Assembly (NCBI GenBank): GCA_016865985.1
Contig: VGNO01000003.1
Span: 1-46,519, forward strand
From: Chloroflexota bacterium
GTDB lineage: Bacteria; Chloroflexota; Anaerolineae; Anaerolineales; Villigracilaceae
Length of the DNA: 46,519 nucleotides
Direction of reading: 5' to 3'
The notes under the pieces were generated by a model. The model saw nothing but the letters and a program-made list of their open reading frames with translations, searched no databases and was not told the origin of the DNA. Below are positions 9,678 through 20,908 of the stretch, in pieces. The number at the start of each line of letters is the position of its first letter. Position 1 is the stretch's first letter. Position numbers and translations under genes: made by a program.

Positions 9678-10418
9678 ATGAGAGAAGAGAAAATCCATCA
9701 ATACCGCGCGGAATGGAGCGAGGCCGAACAGGGGAAATGGGGGCTGGTGGTGGACCAGGACCTGTGCACCGGCTGCCAGGCCTGCGTGACCGCCTGCGCC
9801 ATGGAGAACAACATCCCCTTCGTGGGCGAGGAGGACACAGCCTACGGGCGCGCCATGCACTGGATCCGGCTGGAGCGGTTCTGGGAAGGCGAGTATCCGG
9901 AAGTGAAAGCGACCCCCTTCCAGGCGGTGATGTGCCAGCAGTGCGGCTCCGCGCCGTGCGAACCGGTCTGCCCGGTCTTTGCCTCGGTACACAGCCAGAA
10001 CGAGAAGTTGAATGTGCAGGTCTATAACCGCTGTGTGGGGACGCGCTACTGCGCCAACAACTGTCCCTACGTGGCGCGCACCTTCAACTGGCGGGATTAC
10101 GACCGCCCTGAGCCGCTCAATAACCAACTCAATCCCGATGTGACCGTGCGGCGGCGCGGCATCATGGAAAAGTGCACTTTCTGCGTCCAGCGCATCCGTA
10201 TGACAGAGGACCAGGCACGCGCCGATGGGCGTGAAGTGTACGATGGCGAGATCGAACCGGCCTGCGTCCAGGCCTGCCCGGGCGAAGCGCTGGTCTTCGG
10301 GCGGATCGACGACCCGCAGAGCGCGGTCAGCAAGCGGATGAAAAATGGGCGCGCCGTCAAACTGCTCGAAGAACTGGGCGCCCAGCCGCGCGTCACGTAT
10401 CTCAAGGGAGGGGCATAA
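9678..10418 (+). CDS. 4Fe-4S dicluster ferredoxin subunit, ACIII ActB C-terminal part (B2-like)
   Basis: CTGCQACVTACAMEN; CQQCGSAPCEPVCP; CVGTRYCANNCPYVARTFNW; CTFCVQRI…CVQACPGEAL. Confidence 0.9.
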   Translation: MREEKIHQYRAEWSEAEQGKWGLVVDQDLCTGCQACVTACAMENNIPFVGEEDTAYGRAMHWIRLERFWEGEYPEVKATPFQAVMCQQCGSAPCEPVCPVFASVHSQNEKLNVQVYNRCVGTRYCANNCPYVARTFNWRDYDRPEPLNNQLNPDVTVRRRGIMEKCTFCVQRIRMTEDQARADGREVYDGEIEPACVQACPGEALVFGRIDDPQSAVSKRMKNGRAVKLLEELGAQPRVTYLKGGA

Positions 10419-11842
10419 TGACAGAAGCGCTCGAACATTCCCCCGGCCACGAACTGGAGCGCCTGCGCCAGGAACACCTGATGCTGGACCCCAGGCCGCG
10501 CGGCGAGATGAATGCGCTGGTGATGGAAGCCATGCACACGACATCCTGGAAGTTCAAGATGGTCTTCGCCCTGCTGTCGGTCGTGGTGGCCGTCTGCCTG
10601 TTCGGGGTCTGGGGCTACTTGATCGCCGAAGGGATGGGCGCGGCCGGCCTGACCGACCCCGTCTACTGGGGCATTTTCCTGGTCAACACCGTCTTCTGGA
10701 TCGGCATCAGCCACGCCGGGACCTTCGTTTCGGCCCTGTTGCGGGTCTTCAAGGCTGAGTACCGCCGACCGTTCACGCGCGCAGCTGAATTGATGACCAC
10801 TTTCGGCCTGGTGCAGGCCGCTTTGAGCGTTTTCATGCACATGGGGCGTGTCTGGCTCTCATACTGGTTGTTCCCCTATCCCAACGAGCGCGGCCTGTGG
10901 CCCAATTTCCACTCGCCGCTTTCCTGGGATTTCCTGGCGATCAACACCTACCTGCTGGCCTCCACCATGTACCTGTTCCTGCCGCTCATCCCGGACCTGG
11001 CGATGGCGCGCGACCGCTCCACCGGCTGGCGAAAAACCCTCTACCGCATCCTGTCGCTCGGCTTTCGCGGCGCCGAAGGCGAGTGGACACACCTGCGGAC
11101 CGCCATGAACATCTTCGCCTTCGCCATCCTGCCGGTCATGTTCAGCGTCCACACCATCGTTTCGTGGGACTTCGCGGCGGCCATGCGCCCGGGTTGGAAC
11201 TCGACCATCTTCGGACCGTACTTCGTGGTCGGCGCGCTGCACTCCGGCATTGCGGCGGTCGCCATGGTGCTGGTGGTTGTGCGCGCCACGATGAAGAATA
11301 TGAAATACTTCATCCGCCCGGAGGTCTTCGATGCGCTCGGTAAATTGATGCTGATCGTTTCGATGGGATGGGCATATTTCTTCTTCAACGATTACATGGT
11401 GCAGTGGTATGGGGGCGATAGTTTCACCGATACCCTGCTGCATTTCCACGAGAACGGGCCGCTGGGCTGGATGTGGTTTTCGATGCTCATCTTCAACGTT
11501 GCCGTCCCCTGGCTGACGCTCTGGAACAGGCGGGTCCGCCGCAATCCGTGGGCGCTCTTTGGCATCGGCCTGTTCATCAACATCGGCATGTGGTTCGAAC
11601 GCTATATCATCATCCCCACCTCGTTGACGATCAACTTCATGCCTTTCACCTGGCGGGAATACGTGCCCGGAGTCGAGGCGCCGTTAGGCATCGGGACACT
11701 GGCCTTCTTCATCCTGCTCTACATGGCTGCCAGTAAACTGGTACCGCTCGTGCCGGTCTGGGAGGTGCAGGAAGGCCAGATGGCGCACAGCCTGCGCAAG
11801 GTCGGCAAAGAGACAATTGTCTCGGTGGCAGAAATGGAATAG
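10418..11842 (+). CDS. NrfD/PsrC-family polytopic membrane subunit, ACIII ActC-like
   Basis: Multi-TM protein with NrfD-like sequence (NTVFWIGISHAGTFVSALLRVFKAEYRRPFTRAAELMTTFGL); overlaps upstream stop. Confidence 0.9.
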   Translation: MTEALEHSPGHELERLRQEHLMLDPRPRGEMNALVMEAMHTTSWKFKMVFALLSVVVAVCLFGVWGYLIAEGMGAAGLTDPVYWGIFLVNTVFWIGISHAGTFVSALLRVFKAEYRRPFTRAAELMTTFGLVQAALSVFMHMGRVWLSYWLFPYPNERGLWPNFHSPLSWDFLAINTYLLASTMYLFLPLIPDLAMARDRSTGWRKTLYRILSLGFRGAEGEWTHLRTAMNIFAFAILPVMFSVHTIVSWDFAAAMRPGWNSTIFGPYFVVGALHSGIAAVAMVLVVVRATMKNMKYFIRPEVFDALGKLMLIVSMGWAYFFFNDYMVQWYGGDSFTDTLLHFHENGPLGWMWFSMLIFNVAVPWLTLWNRRVRRNPWALFGIGLFINIGMWFERYIIIPTSLTINFMPFTWREYVPGVEAPLGIGTLAFFILLYMAASKLVPLVPVWEVQEGQMAHSLRKVGKETIVSVAEME

Positions 11843-11850
11843 GAGGCGGT

Positions 11851-12375
11851 ATGACCGAAAAAATTTCCCTCCTGGCGCTTTTCCCCGATATCGACCCGGC
11901 AGCGCAGGCAGTCGAAAAACTGCGCGGCATGGGGCTGACGGACGACGATATGAATGTCATCTCCGGTACCCCGGCGACGGAGGCCATGCTCGGGCGGCCG
12001 CACCAGTGGTCGAATGTGCCGCGCCTGGCGCTGGGCGGCGCGCTGGGCGGGTTCCTTATCGGCGTGTTCTTCGCCTTCGGGACCCCCTACCTGTACCCGA
12101 TCGAGGTGGGCGGCCAGCCGCTGATACCGGTCCCGCCCAGCGTGGTCGTCCTGTTCGAGATGACGATGCTGGGTTTGCTGGTGGCCACCTTCCTGGGCGT
12201 CTTCCTCGATAGCCGCTTCCCTTCCTATGCGCCCAAGGAATATGTACCGCAGATCAGCGACGGGAAGATAGCCGTTTTCTTCGAGTGCCCGGTTGAAAAG
12301 CGAAAAAAGATCACGGATGCCCTGGCTGCCCTCGGAGCGGAATCCATCCAGCCTGCGGAGGCGCAAAAACTATGA
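11851..12375 (+). CDS. DUF3341 membrane protein, ACIII ActD-like
   Basis: LLALFPDIDPAAQAVEKLRGMGLTDDDMNVISGTP, two TM helices; position after the NrfD subunit. Confidence 0.85.
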   Translation: MTEKISLLALFPDIDPAAQAVEKLRGMGLTDDDMNVISGTPATEAMLGRPHQWSNVPRLALGGALGGFLIGVFFAFGTPYLYPIEVGGQPLIPVPPSVVVLFEMTMLGLLVATFLGVFLDSRFPSYAPKEYVPQISDGKIAVFFECPVEKRKKITDALAALGAESIQPAEAQKL

Positions 12376-12878
12376 GCCTGACCAACCGCCTGCTCCTGGT
12401 CGGCAGCGTTGTGGTGATCCTGTCCGGCGCGCTGCTCCTGTTCACCTACGATGTCATCAAGATCGACTGGATCTCCTTCATGGAAATCCAGCCATCCTAT
12501 AAACCAATGGAAAATCCGCTGCCCGTCCCGGCGCAATCCATCCCGGTCGAGGGCGCGGCTTATGTTCCAGGCATGGGAGCGCCGGCCAACCCCATCCCGG
12601 CCGACGAAGTGTCGCTGGCGCGCGGGGCGCAATTGTACAGCATCAACTGCGCCCACTGCCACGGGACGGGCGGACAGGGTGACGGTCCAATTGCTCCTTT
12701 CCTGGCGGTAAAGCAGCCGGCCGACCTGACCGGCGACCTGGTGCAGTCCAAGAGCGACGGAGCCCTGTTCCTGGTCATCTCCACCGGGGTGACGAATACC
12801 ATGCCGGCCTTGAACGAGAACCTGTCGGTGCGCGAGCGCTGGGACGTGGTCAATTACCTGCGGACGCTGCGGCCATAG
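12372..12878 (+). CDS. monoheme cytochrome c, ACIII ActE-like
   Basis: N-terminal TM; CAHCHGTGGQGDGP heme motif; overlaps upstream gene by 4 nt. Confidence 0.85.
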   Translation: MSLTNRLLLVGSVVVILSGALLLFTYDVIKIDWISFMEIQPSYKPMENPLPVPAQSIPVEGAAYVPGMGAPANPIPADEVSLARGAQLYSINCAHCHGTGGQGDGPIAPFLAVKQPADLTGDLVQSKSDGALFLVISTGVTNTMPALNENLSVRERWDVVNYLRTLRP

Positions 12879-12896
12879 GGCTGGAGGGACAGAACC

Positions 12897-13532
12897 ATGA
12901 AACGAGATTTCAATACTTGGATGTTGTTCCTGATCTTCGGGATGCCTGTGCTCTTCCTGGCATTCATCGCCGGGTTGTACTTCATCCCGTGCGGTTTGAA
13001 CAACGATTGTTCGCAAGCCACACTGCCGGGAGTTATCCATACTCCGGTCCCGACCATCATCCCGGCAACCATGGTCGCGCCTGAGCCGGGTGAGGCGGCG
13101 GTTGGCAGTGGATGCTCCGTATCAGCGCGGACGCTGCTGCAGGCCTGGGCTTCCAGCGGCTCCCCGGATGTCGGCCCCTTCGAGTTCATCGACGCCAGTG
13201 GGACGGTCTGTACCGCGACTTATGCAGATGTCTCCCGGTTATTTAGTGAAGCCAACCTGTGGTACCCTGGCGCGCTGGCCTGCATAACCTGCCACCATTC
13301 GAACCTGTCTGCGGCTTCGGCCCAGTTGGACCTGAGCGCCTATGCCGGGATGGCGGCCGGTTCGCGGCGCGCGACCGCTGGCGCCTTGGGGAATGACATC
13401 CTGGGCGCGGGCGAGTGGGATTCATCCATCCTCAACCGGCAGTTATTCGTGTTGAAAGTCATGCCCTTCGGCCGCCCGCCCGGGCTGGTCAGTGAAGAGG
13501 GTCCGACTATCCTTGCAGGGAAACCAAAATGA
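12897..13532 (+). CDS. membrane-anchored putative monoheme c-type protein, terminal gene of the ACIII-like operon
   Basis: N-terminal TM, single CITCHH motif; followed by a strong terminator. Confidence 0.65.
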   Translation: MKRDFNTWMLFLIFGMPVLFLAFIAGLYFIPCGLNNDCSQATLPGVIHTPVPTIIPATMVAPEPGEAAVGSGCSVSARTLLQAWASSGSPDVGPFEFIDASGTVCTATYADVSRLFSEANLWYPGALACITCHHSNLSAASAQLDLSAYAGMAAGSRRATAGALGNDILGAGEWDSSILNRQLFVLKVMPFGRPPGLVSEEGPTILAGKPK

Positions 13533-13540
13533 CAAAAAAT

Positions 13541-13572
13541 CCCCCGGCCATCTGTTCAGCCGGGGGGTTTTT
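13541..13572 (+). terminator. Rho-independent terminator of the cytochrome operon
   Basis: CCCCCGGC-N10-GCCGGGGG followed by GTTTTT. Confidence 0.9.
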
Positions 13573-13573
13573 G

Positions 13574-13661
13574 TGGCGGAGAGGGCGGGATTCGAACCCG
13601 CGAACCTTGTGGGTTACACGCTTTCCAAGCGTGCGCGCTAAGCCAGCTACGCGACCTCTCC
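13574..13661 (-). tRNA. tRNA-Ser(GGA)
   Basis: Minus-strand GGAGAGG…CCTCTCC G CCA; anticodon stem-loop CACGC-TTGGAAA-GCGTG; long variable arm; GGTTCGAATCC T-arm. Confidence 0.95.
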
Positions 13662-13689
13662 AGTAAGGCGGGCGAATTATACCGTATTT

Positions 13690-14925
13690 TCAACCGGTGG
13701 TCACGGCTGCCAGTTTGAGGGCCTCGGGTTTGCCGGGATCCGCCTTTTCACTGCCGCCCAGCGGCTCGGTGCGTTTCTTGAGAGGCGCGGATGGCGCCTG
13801 GCGCGGCTCGATCATACCCCAGCGACTGGCGCCCAGGTAGAGGATCTCCAGGATCAGGTCTGTGTAGGAGATGCCGTGGGCGTTGGTCTGGAGACAGAGG
13901 TCGCTGTAATCGGGCGTCAGGCCGGGCAGGGTGTAGATCTCGGTGGGGGGCGGCTGGCCTTCGGCGTCCAGGCGGATGTCGGTGCGTGAGACATCCAGCG
14001 CGCCGAGCACCACATGCGCCCGCCAGGCCAGGTGGTGGAGTTTACGGGTCAATTCCGGGTCGGTTGGGGCCGGGCAGAGGTAACCGGGCGCGCCTTCCGA
14101 ACCGATGGACTGCGCCTTGGCTTCCAGTCCATAGATGCTGGGGGTGACCGAGCGGCTGTTGTCCAGTTCGAGCACCGGCAGGCGCAGGGAGCCGTCCTTT
14201 TCGTACCATTCCGGGTGGCGGGAGTAGAGGGCGGCGTCGCGGCGGCCGAGCACACCGACGGTGAATTCGCGCCCGGGCAGGAAAACCTCCACCAACGCCG
14301 GCTGGTTGTACATGCGGATGATGTACTCGACCCGCTCGCGCAACTCGGTCTCGTTGTTGACGATGGCGCGCGTGTCCACCCCCATACCGGTCCCTTCGCG
14401 CGCCGGTTTGACGAACAACGGGAAGTGCCTGATCAACTCGGGGCGTAACGGCTCGTCGTTGAAGGTGAATTCCTGGAAAGGCGCCACCGGCAGGCGGCGG
14501 TCACGCCAGATGCGCTTGGTGAGGGTCTTGTCGAGCGAGATGGCGTTCGTCAGGACGCGCGAACCGGTATATGGGATCTGGAGAAGTTCCAGCAGGGCGG
14601 GCGTCAGGGCTTCCCGGGCATCCCCGCCCAGCCCTTCGGCGATGTTGAAACAGATGTCGGGGCGGGATTCCTGCAGGGCAAATGGCAGGTTCCGGTCAGC
14701 CTGGATGAAGATGGTCTGGTGGCCGTCGGTCTCGATCGCCCCCCGGATATGGTCGATGGTTTCGATGTAATCGTAATCCGCGCCGGTATCGGGGGGGGCA
14801 TCGGGCGGCAGTTCGCGGTCGTGCTCCTTGATGTTGGCAAGCACGGCCACCCGCCACGGAGGTGACGGGCGCGGGGTGGAACTGGGAGGTTTTTCGTTTT
14901 CCTTATCCTGCATGGTTGAGTTCAT
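13690..14925 (-). CDS. ATP-grasp / D-alanine-D-alanine ligase-like protein
   Basis: FNIAEGLGGDAREALTPALLELLQIPYTGSRVLTNAISLDKTLTKRIW; FPLFVKPAREGTGMGVD. Confidence 0.8.
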   Translation of the reverse strand: MNSTMQDKENEKPPSSTPRPSPPWRVAVLANIKEHDRELPPDAPPDTGADYDYIETIDHIRGAIETDGHQTIFIQADRNLPFALQESRPDICFNIAEGLGGDAREALTPALLELLQIPYTGSRVLTNAISLDKTLTKRIWRDRRLPVAPFQEFTFNDEPLRPELIRHFPLFVKPAREGTGMGVDTRAIVNNETELRERVEYIIRMYNQPALVEVFLPGREFTVGVLGRRDAALYSRHPEWYEKDGSLRLPVLELDNSRSVTPSIYGLEAKAQSIGSEGAPGYLCPAPTDPELTRKLHHLAWRAHVVLGALDVSRTDIRLDAEGQPPPTEIYTLPGLTPDYSDLCLQTNAHGISYTDLILEILYLGASRWGMIEPRQAPSAPLKKRTEPLGGSEKADPGKPEALKLAAVTTG

Positions 14926-15015
14926 CTTCGTTCCTCTACTTTGTAAGTATTCTTGCGGGCGTAGTATAAAACAAACTGTCCAGATGACAAGAGGTCAATT
15001 GCCCGTTCGAAGGTT

Positions 15016-15058
15016 GGCGCCCGGCACAGAAAAGGGACGACTCTGCCTGCCGGGCGCC
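15016..15058. repeat. 11-bp perfect inverted repeat (hairpin) in intergenic region
   Basis: GGCGCCCGGCA (15016-15026) and TGCCGGGCGCC (15048-15058), 21-nt loop. Confidence 0.8.
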
Positions 15059-15175
15059 TTCCCGAGGGCGAATCGATTCGAAACTAGACAAGCGTGCGGC
15101 TTTCAGGTATCATATGTCCGTTCTGCCGCCAGCCGGCAGGCGTAAACTGAATACATTTGGAGAATTCCATTTCGC

Positions 15176-15367
15176 ATGGACTTGTTCGAGCGACAAAAAG
15201 ACCTGACCGAAGCCCATGGCGTGCCCGGATATGAGAAACCTATCCGGGCAAACGTTCGTAAATACCTGCAACCATTCGGGGGACCAGACCCAGATGGGTC
15301 CGGCGGCGTGACCTGCCAGCCAGGAAATTCGTTTAATCCCACTCCAGCGTGGAGGCGAAATGTCTGA
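15176..15367 (+). pseudogene. N-terminal fragment of M42-family aminopeptidase
   Basis: MDLFERQKDLTEAHGVPGYEKPIRANVRKYLQPFG resembles M42 N-termini (LTEAxGVxGYExxxRxxIRxxLxPy); the rest of the enzyme is absent and the ORF ends at the atpA start. Confidence 0.65.
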
Positions 15368-17021
15368 CCTTATCAAGCAAATTACCAGCGACCTCAAGAA
15401 GCAGATCGACCAGTACCAGCCGGAGGTCAGCCTGAGCGATGTCGGCGCCGTGACGGAGGCCGGCGACGGCATCGCGCGGGTGGCCGGTCTGGCGAACGTA
15501 AAATCGCAGGAACTGGTGCAGTTCCGGAACGGCGTGATGGGGATCGCCTTCAACCTCGAGCGGGATAGCGTCGGCGTCATCATCATGGGCGAGTATTCCG
15601 AGATCGCCGAAGGCATGAACGTGCGCGCCACCGGGCGCATCGCCTCGGTGCCGGTCGGAGACGGGTTGGTCGGGCGGGTGGTCAATGCCCTGGGCGATCC
15701 GATCGACGGCAAGGGGCCGGTCCAGTTCAGCGGTTACCGCCCGATCGAACGCATCGCGGCCGGCGTGGTCGGCCGCCAGGACGTGGACACCCCGGTCCAG
15801 ACCGGCATCAAGGCCATCGACTCGATGACCCCGGTCGGGCGCGGCCAGCGCGAACTCATCATCGGCGACCGCCAGACCGGCAAGACAGCCATCGCCATCG
15901 ACACCATCATCAACCAGAAGGGCAAGGACCTGGTCTGTGTCTATGTCGCCATCGGCCAGAAGAAAGCCGCCATTGCCCGCACCGTGGCCCTGCTGGAGCG
16001 TTTCGGGGCGATGGAGCACACCATCGTGGTGGTGGCCTCGGCCGACGAGGCGGCCGCCCTGCAATACATCGCCCCCTACGCCGGCTGCGCCATCGGTGAA
16101 GAGTTCATGGAAACCGGGCGCGACGCGCTGGTGATCTATGACGACCTCTCCAAGCACGCCTGGGCGTACCGCCAGGTCTCGCTGCTCCTGCGCCGCCCGC
16201 CCGGACGCGAGGCCTATCCCGGCGACATCTTCTATCTCCATTCCCGCCTGCTGGAGCGCGCCTCGCGCCTCGCCAACCAATATGTCATCGCCGGCAGGGA
16301 TTACAAAGGTTCGACCGCTGGCGCCAGCGACGGGGTCAATGGCAGGGTCTATGGCGGCCCGCGCTCGGCGCACGACGCCGAACAGGCCCGCAAGGCGCTC
16401 AAGAATCCCGATGACTATAAGATCGTCAAACTGGCGGGTTCCGGCGGATCCCTGACCGCCCTGCCCATCATCGAGACCCTGCTGGGAGACGTTTCATCCT
16501 ACATCCCGACCAACGTGATCTCGATCACCGACGGCCAGATCTACCTGGTAGGCAACCTGTTCAACGCCGGCATCCGCCCGGCGGTGGATGTGGGCATCTC
16601 GGTCTCACGCGTGGGCGGCGCGGCGCAGACCAAGGCCATGAAACAGGTGGCCGGAAAACTGCGCCTCGACATGGCTTCCTACCGCGAACTGGCGGCCTTC
16701 GCCCTGATGGCCTCCGACCTCGACAAGTCCACGCAGGCGCAGTTGACGCGCGGCCAGCGCATGCAGGAGATCCTCAAGCAGCCGCAGTATGAGCCGATGT
16801 CGCTCGAAAACCAGGTGATGGCGCTTTTCGCCGGGACGCAGGGCTTCGCCGATGCAGTGCCGATCGACAGGGTGAAGAAATGGGAATCCGACCTGCTGCG
16901 ATACATGGCCACATCCCACCCCGAAGTGGGCCGCGACATTGCTGAGAGGAAGCAGATTACTCCCGAAAACGAGAAGGAACTGCGCGAGGCGCTCGACATT
17001 TTCAAATCGACCTGGGCATAA
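15360..17021 (+). CDS. atpA: F1 ATP synthase subunit alpha
   Basis: [56 protein letters not shown]. Confidence 0.97.
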   Translation: MSDLIKQITSDLKKQIDQYQPEVSLSDVGAVTEAGDGIARVAGLANVKSQELVQFRNGVMGIAFNLERDSVGVIIMGEYSEIAEGMNVRATGRIASVPVGDGLVGRVVNALGDPIDGKGPVQFSGYRPIERIAAGVVGRQDVDTPVQTGIKAIDSMTPVGRGQRELIIGDRQTGKTAIAIDTIINQKGKDLVCVYVAIGQKKAAIARTVALLERFGAMEHTIVVVASADEAAALQYIAPYAGCAIGEEFMETGRDALVIYDDLSKHAWAYRQVSLLLRRPPGREAYPGDIFYLHSRLLERASRLANQYVIAGRDYKGSTAGASDGVNGRVYGGPRSAHDAEQARKALKNPDDYKIVKLAGSGGSLTALPIIETLLGDVSSYIPTNVISITDGQIYLVGNLFNAGIRPAVDVGISVSRVGGAAQTKAMKQVAGKLRLDMASYRELAAFALMASDLDKSTQAQLTRGQRMQEILKQPQYEPMSLENQVMALFAGTQGFADAVPIDRVKKWESDLLRYMATSHPEVGRDIAERKQITPENEKELREALDIFKSTWA

Positions 17022-17058
17022 CCCATCAGGTTTGTGATTAGAGACGAGAGACTAACCC

Positions 17059-17961
17059 ATGGCTTCAGCCCGTGAAATGCGGCTCCGCATCCGGAGCGTA
17101 AAAAATATCTCACAGGTGACACGCGCCCTGGAGGCCGTCTCGGCCAGCAAGGTGCGCAAGGCGGTGGCAGCCGTCACCGCCACCCGCGCTTATGCCACCA
17201 AAGCCTGGCAGGTGCTGACGCACGTGGCAGGCCAGCCGGGTCGGGCCAACCTGCACCCGCTCCTGGTGGGACGGAGCGAGGTGCGGAAGGCGCTGGCGCT
17301 GGTCGTCAGCGGCGACCGCGGCCTGGCCGGCGCGTACAATACAAATATCATCCGCTATACGGCGCAACAGTTCGACCGCTACAAGGCGCCGGTGGCGTAC
17401 ATCGCTGTAGGTCGCAAGGGTCGCGATATGTTGCTGCGACGACGCAAGGATGTGACCGCCGAGTTCAGCAACCTGCCGGCCGCCCCGGAGTTCAAGGATG
17501 TCTCAGCCATCGGCCGCCTAGCGGTGGATGAGTTCCTGAAGGGCGACGCGGACGAGGTCTGGCTGGTCTATACTGATTTCGTCAACATGGGCAGGCAGGA
17601 GGCGGTGGTCAAGAAACTGCTGCCCCTGGATGTGGAAGGCGGCGAGCGGGTGCAGGATTTCGAACACAGACCGCACCTGACTGCGGCCTACATCTACGAA
17701 CCGGCGGAACGTGAGATACTGGACGAGATCATCCCGCGCTTCACGGCGCTGCAGGTCTACCAGGCGATCCTTGAATCGCAGGCCAGCGAGCACGCCGCCC
17801 GCATGGTGGCCATGCGCAACGCCACCGACAATGCCCTGGAACTGGTCGATTCCTTGCAACTCGATTACAACAAAGCGCGCCAGCAGACGATTACCAACGA
17901 CCTGCTGGATATCGCCGGCGGGGCGGAAGCCCTGGCGCGTACACTCTCTCGGAACTTATAG
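17059..17961 (+). CDS. atpG: F1 ATP synthase subunit gamma
   Basis: REMRLRIRSVKNISQVTRALEAVSASKVRKA; C-terminal ITNDLLDIAGGAEAL. Confidence 0.95.
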   Translation: MASAREMRLRIRSVKNISQVTRALEAVSASKVRKAVAAVTATRAYATKAWQVLTHVAGQPGRANLHPLLVGRSEVRKALALVVSGDRGLAGAYNTNIIRYTAQQFDRYKAPVAYIAVGRKGRDMLLRRRKDVTAEFSNLPAAPEFKDVSAIGRLAVDEFLKGDADEVWLVYTDFVNMGRQEAVVKKLLPLDVEGGERVQDFEHRPHLTAAYIYEPAEREILDEIIPRFTALQVYQAILESQASEHAARMVAMRNATDNALELVDSLQLDYNKARQQTITNDLLDIAGGAEALARTLSRNL

Positions 17962-17986
17962 AAGCAATCAATTTCGGAGGCTCTAA

Positions 17987-19390
<1,404 letters not shown>

Positions 19391-19404
19391 TCTGGACAGA
19401 TCCT

Positions 19405-19848
19405 ATGCCGATAAGATGTGAGATTGTCTCCCAGGACCGGATGGTGTACGAAGGCGACGCCGATATGGTGTTGTTGCCGGGCGCCGAAGGTGAAATGGGC
19501 ATCCTCCCCAACCACTCACCGCTCCTGACCACCCTCAAGTTTGGCGTGATCCGGGTGCGCCTGGGCGCCACGGAGCAGGTCTTCACGGTCGCCGGGGGTG
19601 TTGCCGAGGTCCAGCCGGAGATCATCACCATCCTGGCGGACGCGGCGGAAAATGTGGACGAGATCGACATCGCGCGCGCCGAAGCCGCCCGCAGGCGCGC
19701 CGAGGAGTTCCTGGCGCGTGGCGCGCCGCCCGATACTGATGCCTACCTGGCGATGGAAGCGGCGCTCCGCCGCTCGAACCTGCGGCTGGATGCAGCCAAG
19801 CGCTACCGGCGCGGGACCCAGCCGCGCCGCCCGAAGGACGAGGCGTAG
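19405..19848 (+). CDS. atpC: F1 ATP synthase subunit epsilon
   Basis: CEIVSQDRMVYEGDADMVLLPGAEGEMGILPNHSPLLTTLKFGVIRV. Confidence 0.95.
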   Translation: MPIRCEIVSQDRMVYEGDADMVLLPGAEGEMGILPNHSPLLTTLKFGVIRVRLGATEQVFTVAGGVAEVQPEIITILADAAENVDEIDIARAEAARRRAEEFLARGAPPDTDAYLAMEAALRRSNLRLDAAKRYRRGTQPRRPKDEA

Positions 19849-19853
19849 AAGAC

Positions 19854-20861
19854 ATGCCTCCCATTGCGAGAGACCTCGGGATCGACTTGGGGACGTTCTT
19901 CACCCGCATTGCCGATTCGTCGCAGGTGCTGGTGGATGAACCGACCATTGTGGCGATCGCCACGGACGAACAAAAGATCGTCGCCCTGGGGAGGGAAGCG
20001 CGCGAAATGGAAGGCCGCGTGCCCGAGAACATCGAGGTCGCCCGACCGCTCAAGAACGGGGTCGTGGCAGACTACGAGATCAGCGAGTCGCTGCTCAAGT
20101 ACCTGATGCAGCGGGTGAGCGGACCGCTGCGCATCTTCCGCCCGCGCGCCATGGTCTCCATCCCGTATGGCGTCACCAGTGTCGAGAGCCGAGCCGTGCA
20201 CGAAGCCGTGCTGCAGGCCGGCAGCCGCGAAGTCTTCCTGATCCAACAGCCGCTGGCGGCTGCCCTGGGGATCGACCTGCCGATCAGTTCGCCTTCCGGC
20301 AACATGGTCATCTGCCTGGGCGGCGGCGCAACCCAGGCGGCGGTCATCGCCCTATACGGCATCGTCTCGGCCGAAACGATCCGCGAGGGCGGCGTACACC
20401 TGGACGAAGCCATCATCACCTATGTCCGCCGCAAATATGGCGTCATCATCGGCCAGCCGACTGCCGAGCAGTTGAAGATCAAGATCGGCGCGGCAGTCCC
20501 ACAGGACAAGGAAGCGAGCATGGAAGTCCAGGGACAGGATCAGGTCTCCGGCCTGCCGCGCCCGGTAACCCTGGCGACGGGCGAGATCGTGGAAGCCCTC
20601 GAGGAACCGCTCAAGCGGGTGATCGAGAACGGCCGGCGCGTCCTGGAAAAGACCCCGCCCGAACTGGTCTCGGACATCATCGACCGGGGCGTGGCGCTGT
20701 GCGGCGGCGGGGCGATGCTGCGCGGCATCGATAAACTGTTGACCAAATCGCTTGGCATCCCGGCCTACCTGGTGGACGACCCGCAGACCCGGGTGGTCGT
20801 TGGGGCCGTCAAAGCGCTGGCGATCTACCCGTTGATCAAGCGCAACCTGCCCCCGGTTTGA
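19854..20861 (+). CDS. mreB: MreB-like actin-family cell-shape protein
   Basis: ARDLGIDLGTFFTRIADSSQVLVDEPTIVAI; PRAMVSIPYGVTSVESRAVHEAVLQAGSREVFLIQQPLAAALG; CGGGAMLRGIDKLL. Confidence 0.9.
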   Translation: MPPIARDLGIDLGTFFTRIADSSQVLVDEPTIVAIATDEQKIVALGREAREMEGRVPENIEVARPLKNGVVADYEISESLLKYLMQRVSGPLRIFRPRAMVSIPYGVTSVESRAVHEAVLQAGSREVFLIQQPLAAALGIDLPISSPSGNMVICLGGGATQAAVIALYGIVSAETIREGGVHLDEAIITYVRRKYGVIIGQPTAEQLKIKIGAAVPQDKEASMEVQGQDQVSGLPRPVTLATGEIVEALEEPLKRVIENGRRVLEKTPPELVSDIIDRGVALCGGGAMLRGIDKLLTKSLGIPAYLVDDPQTRVVVGAVKALAIYPLIKRNLPPV

Positions 20862-20877
20862 CCCATCCTGTACGCGG

Positions 20878-20905
20878 CCGCAGAGATAGAATCTCTGCGG
20901 TTTTT
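20878..20905 (+). terminator. Rho-independent terminator downstream of atp-mreB
   Basis: CCGCAGAGA-tagaa-TCTCTGCGG followed by T5. Confidence 0.85.
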
Positions 20906-20908
20906 CTT

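Noticed and set aside
8172-10544. 790-aa minus-strand ORF
   Set aside because: Antisense to the well-supported B1/B2 genes; GC-rich third-position bias produces long spurious antisense ORFs.
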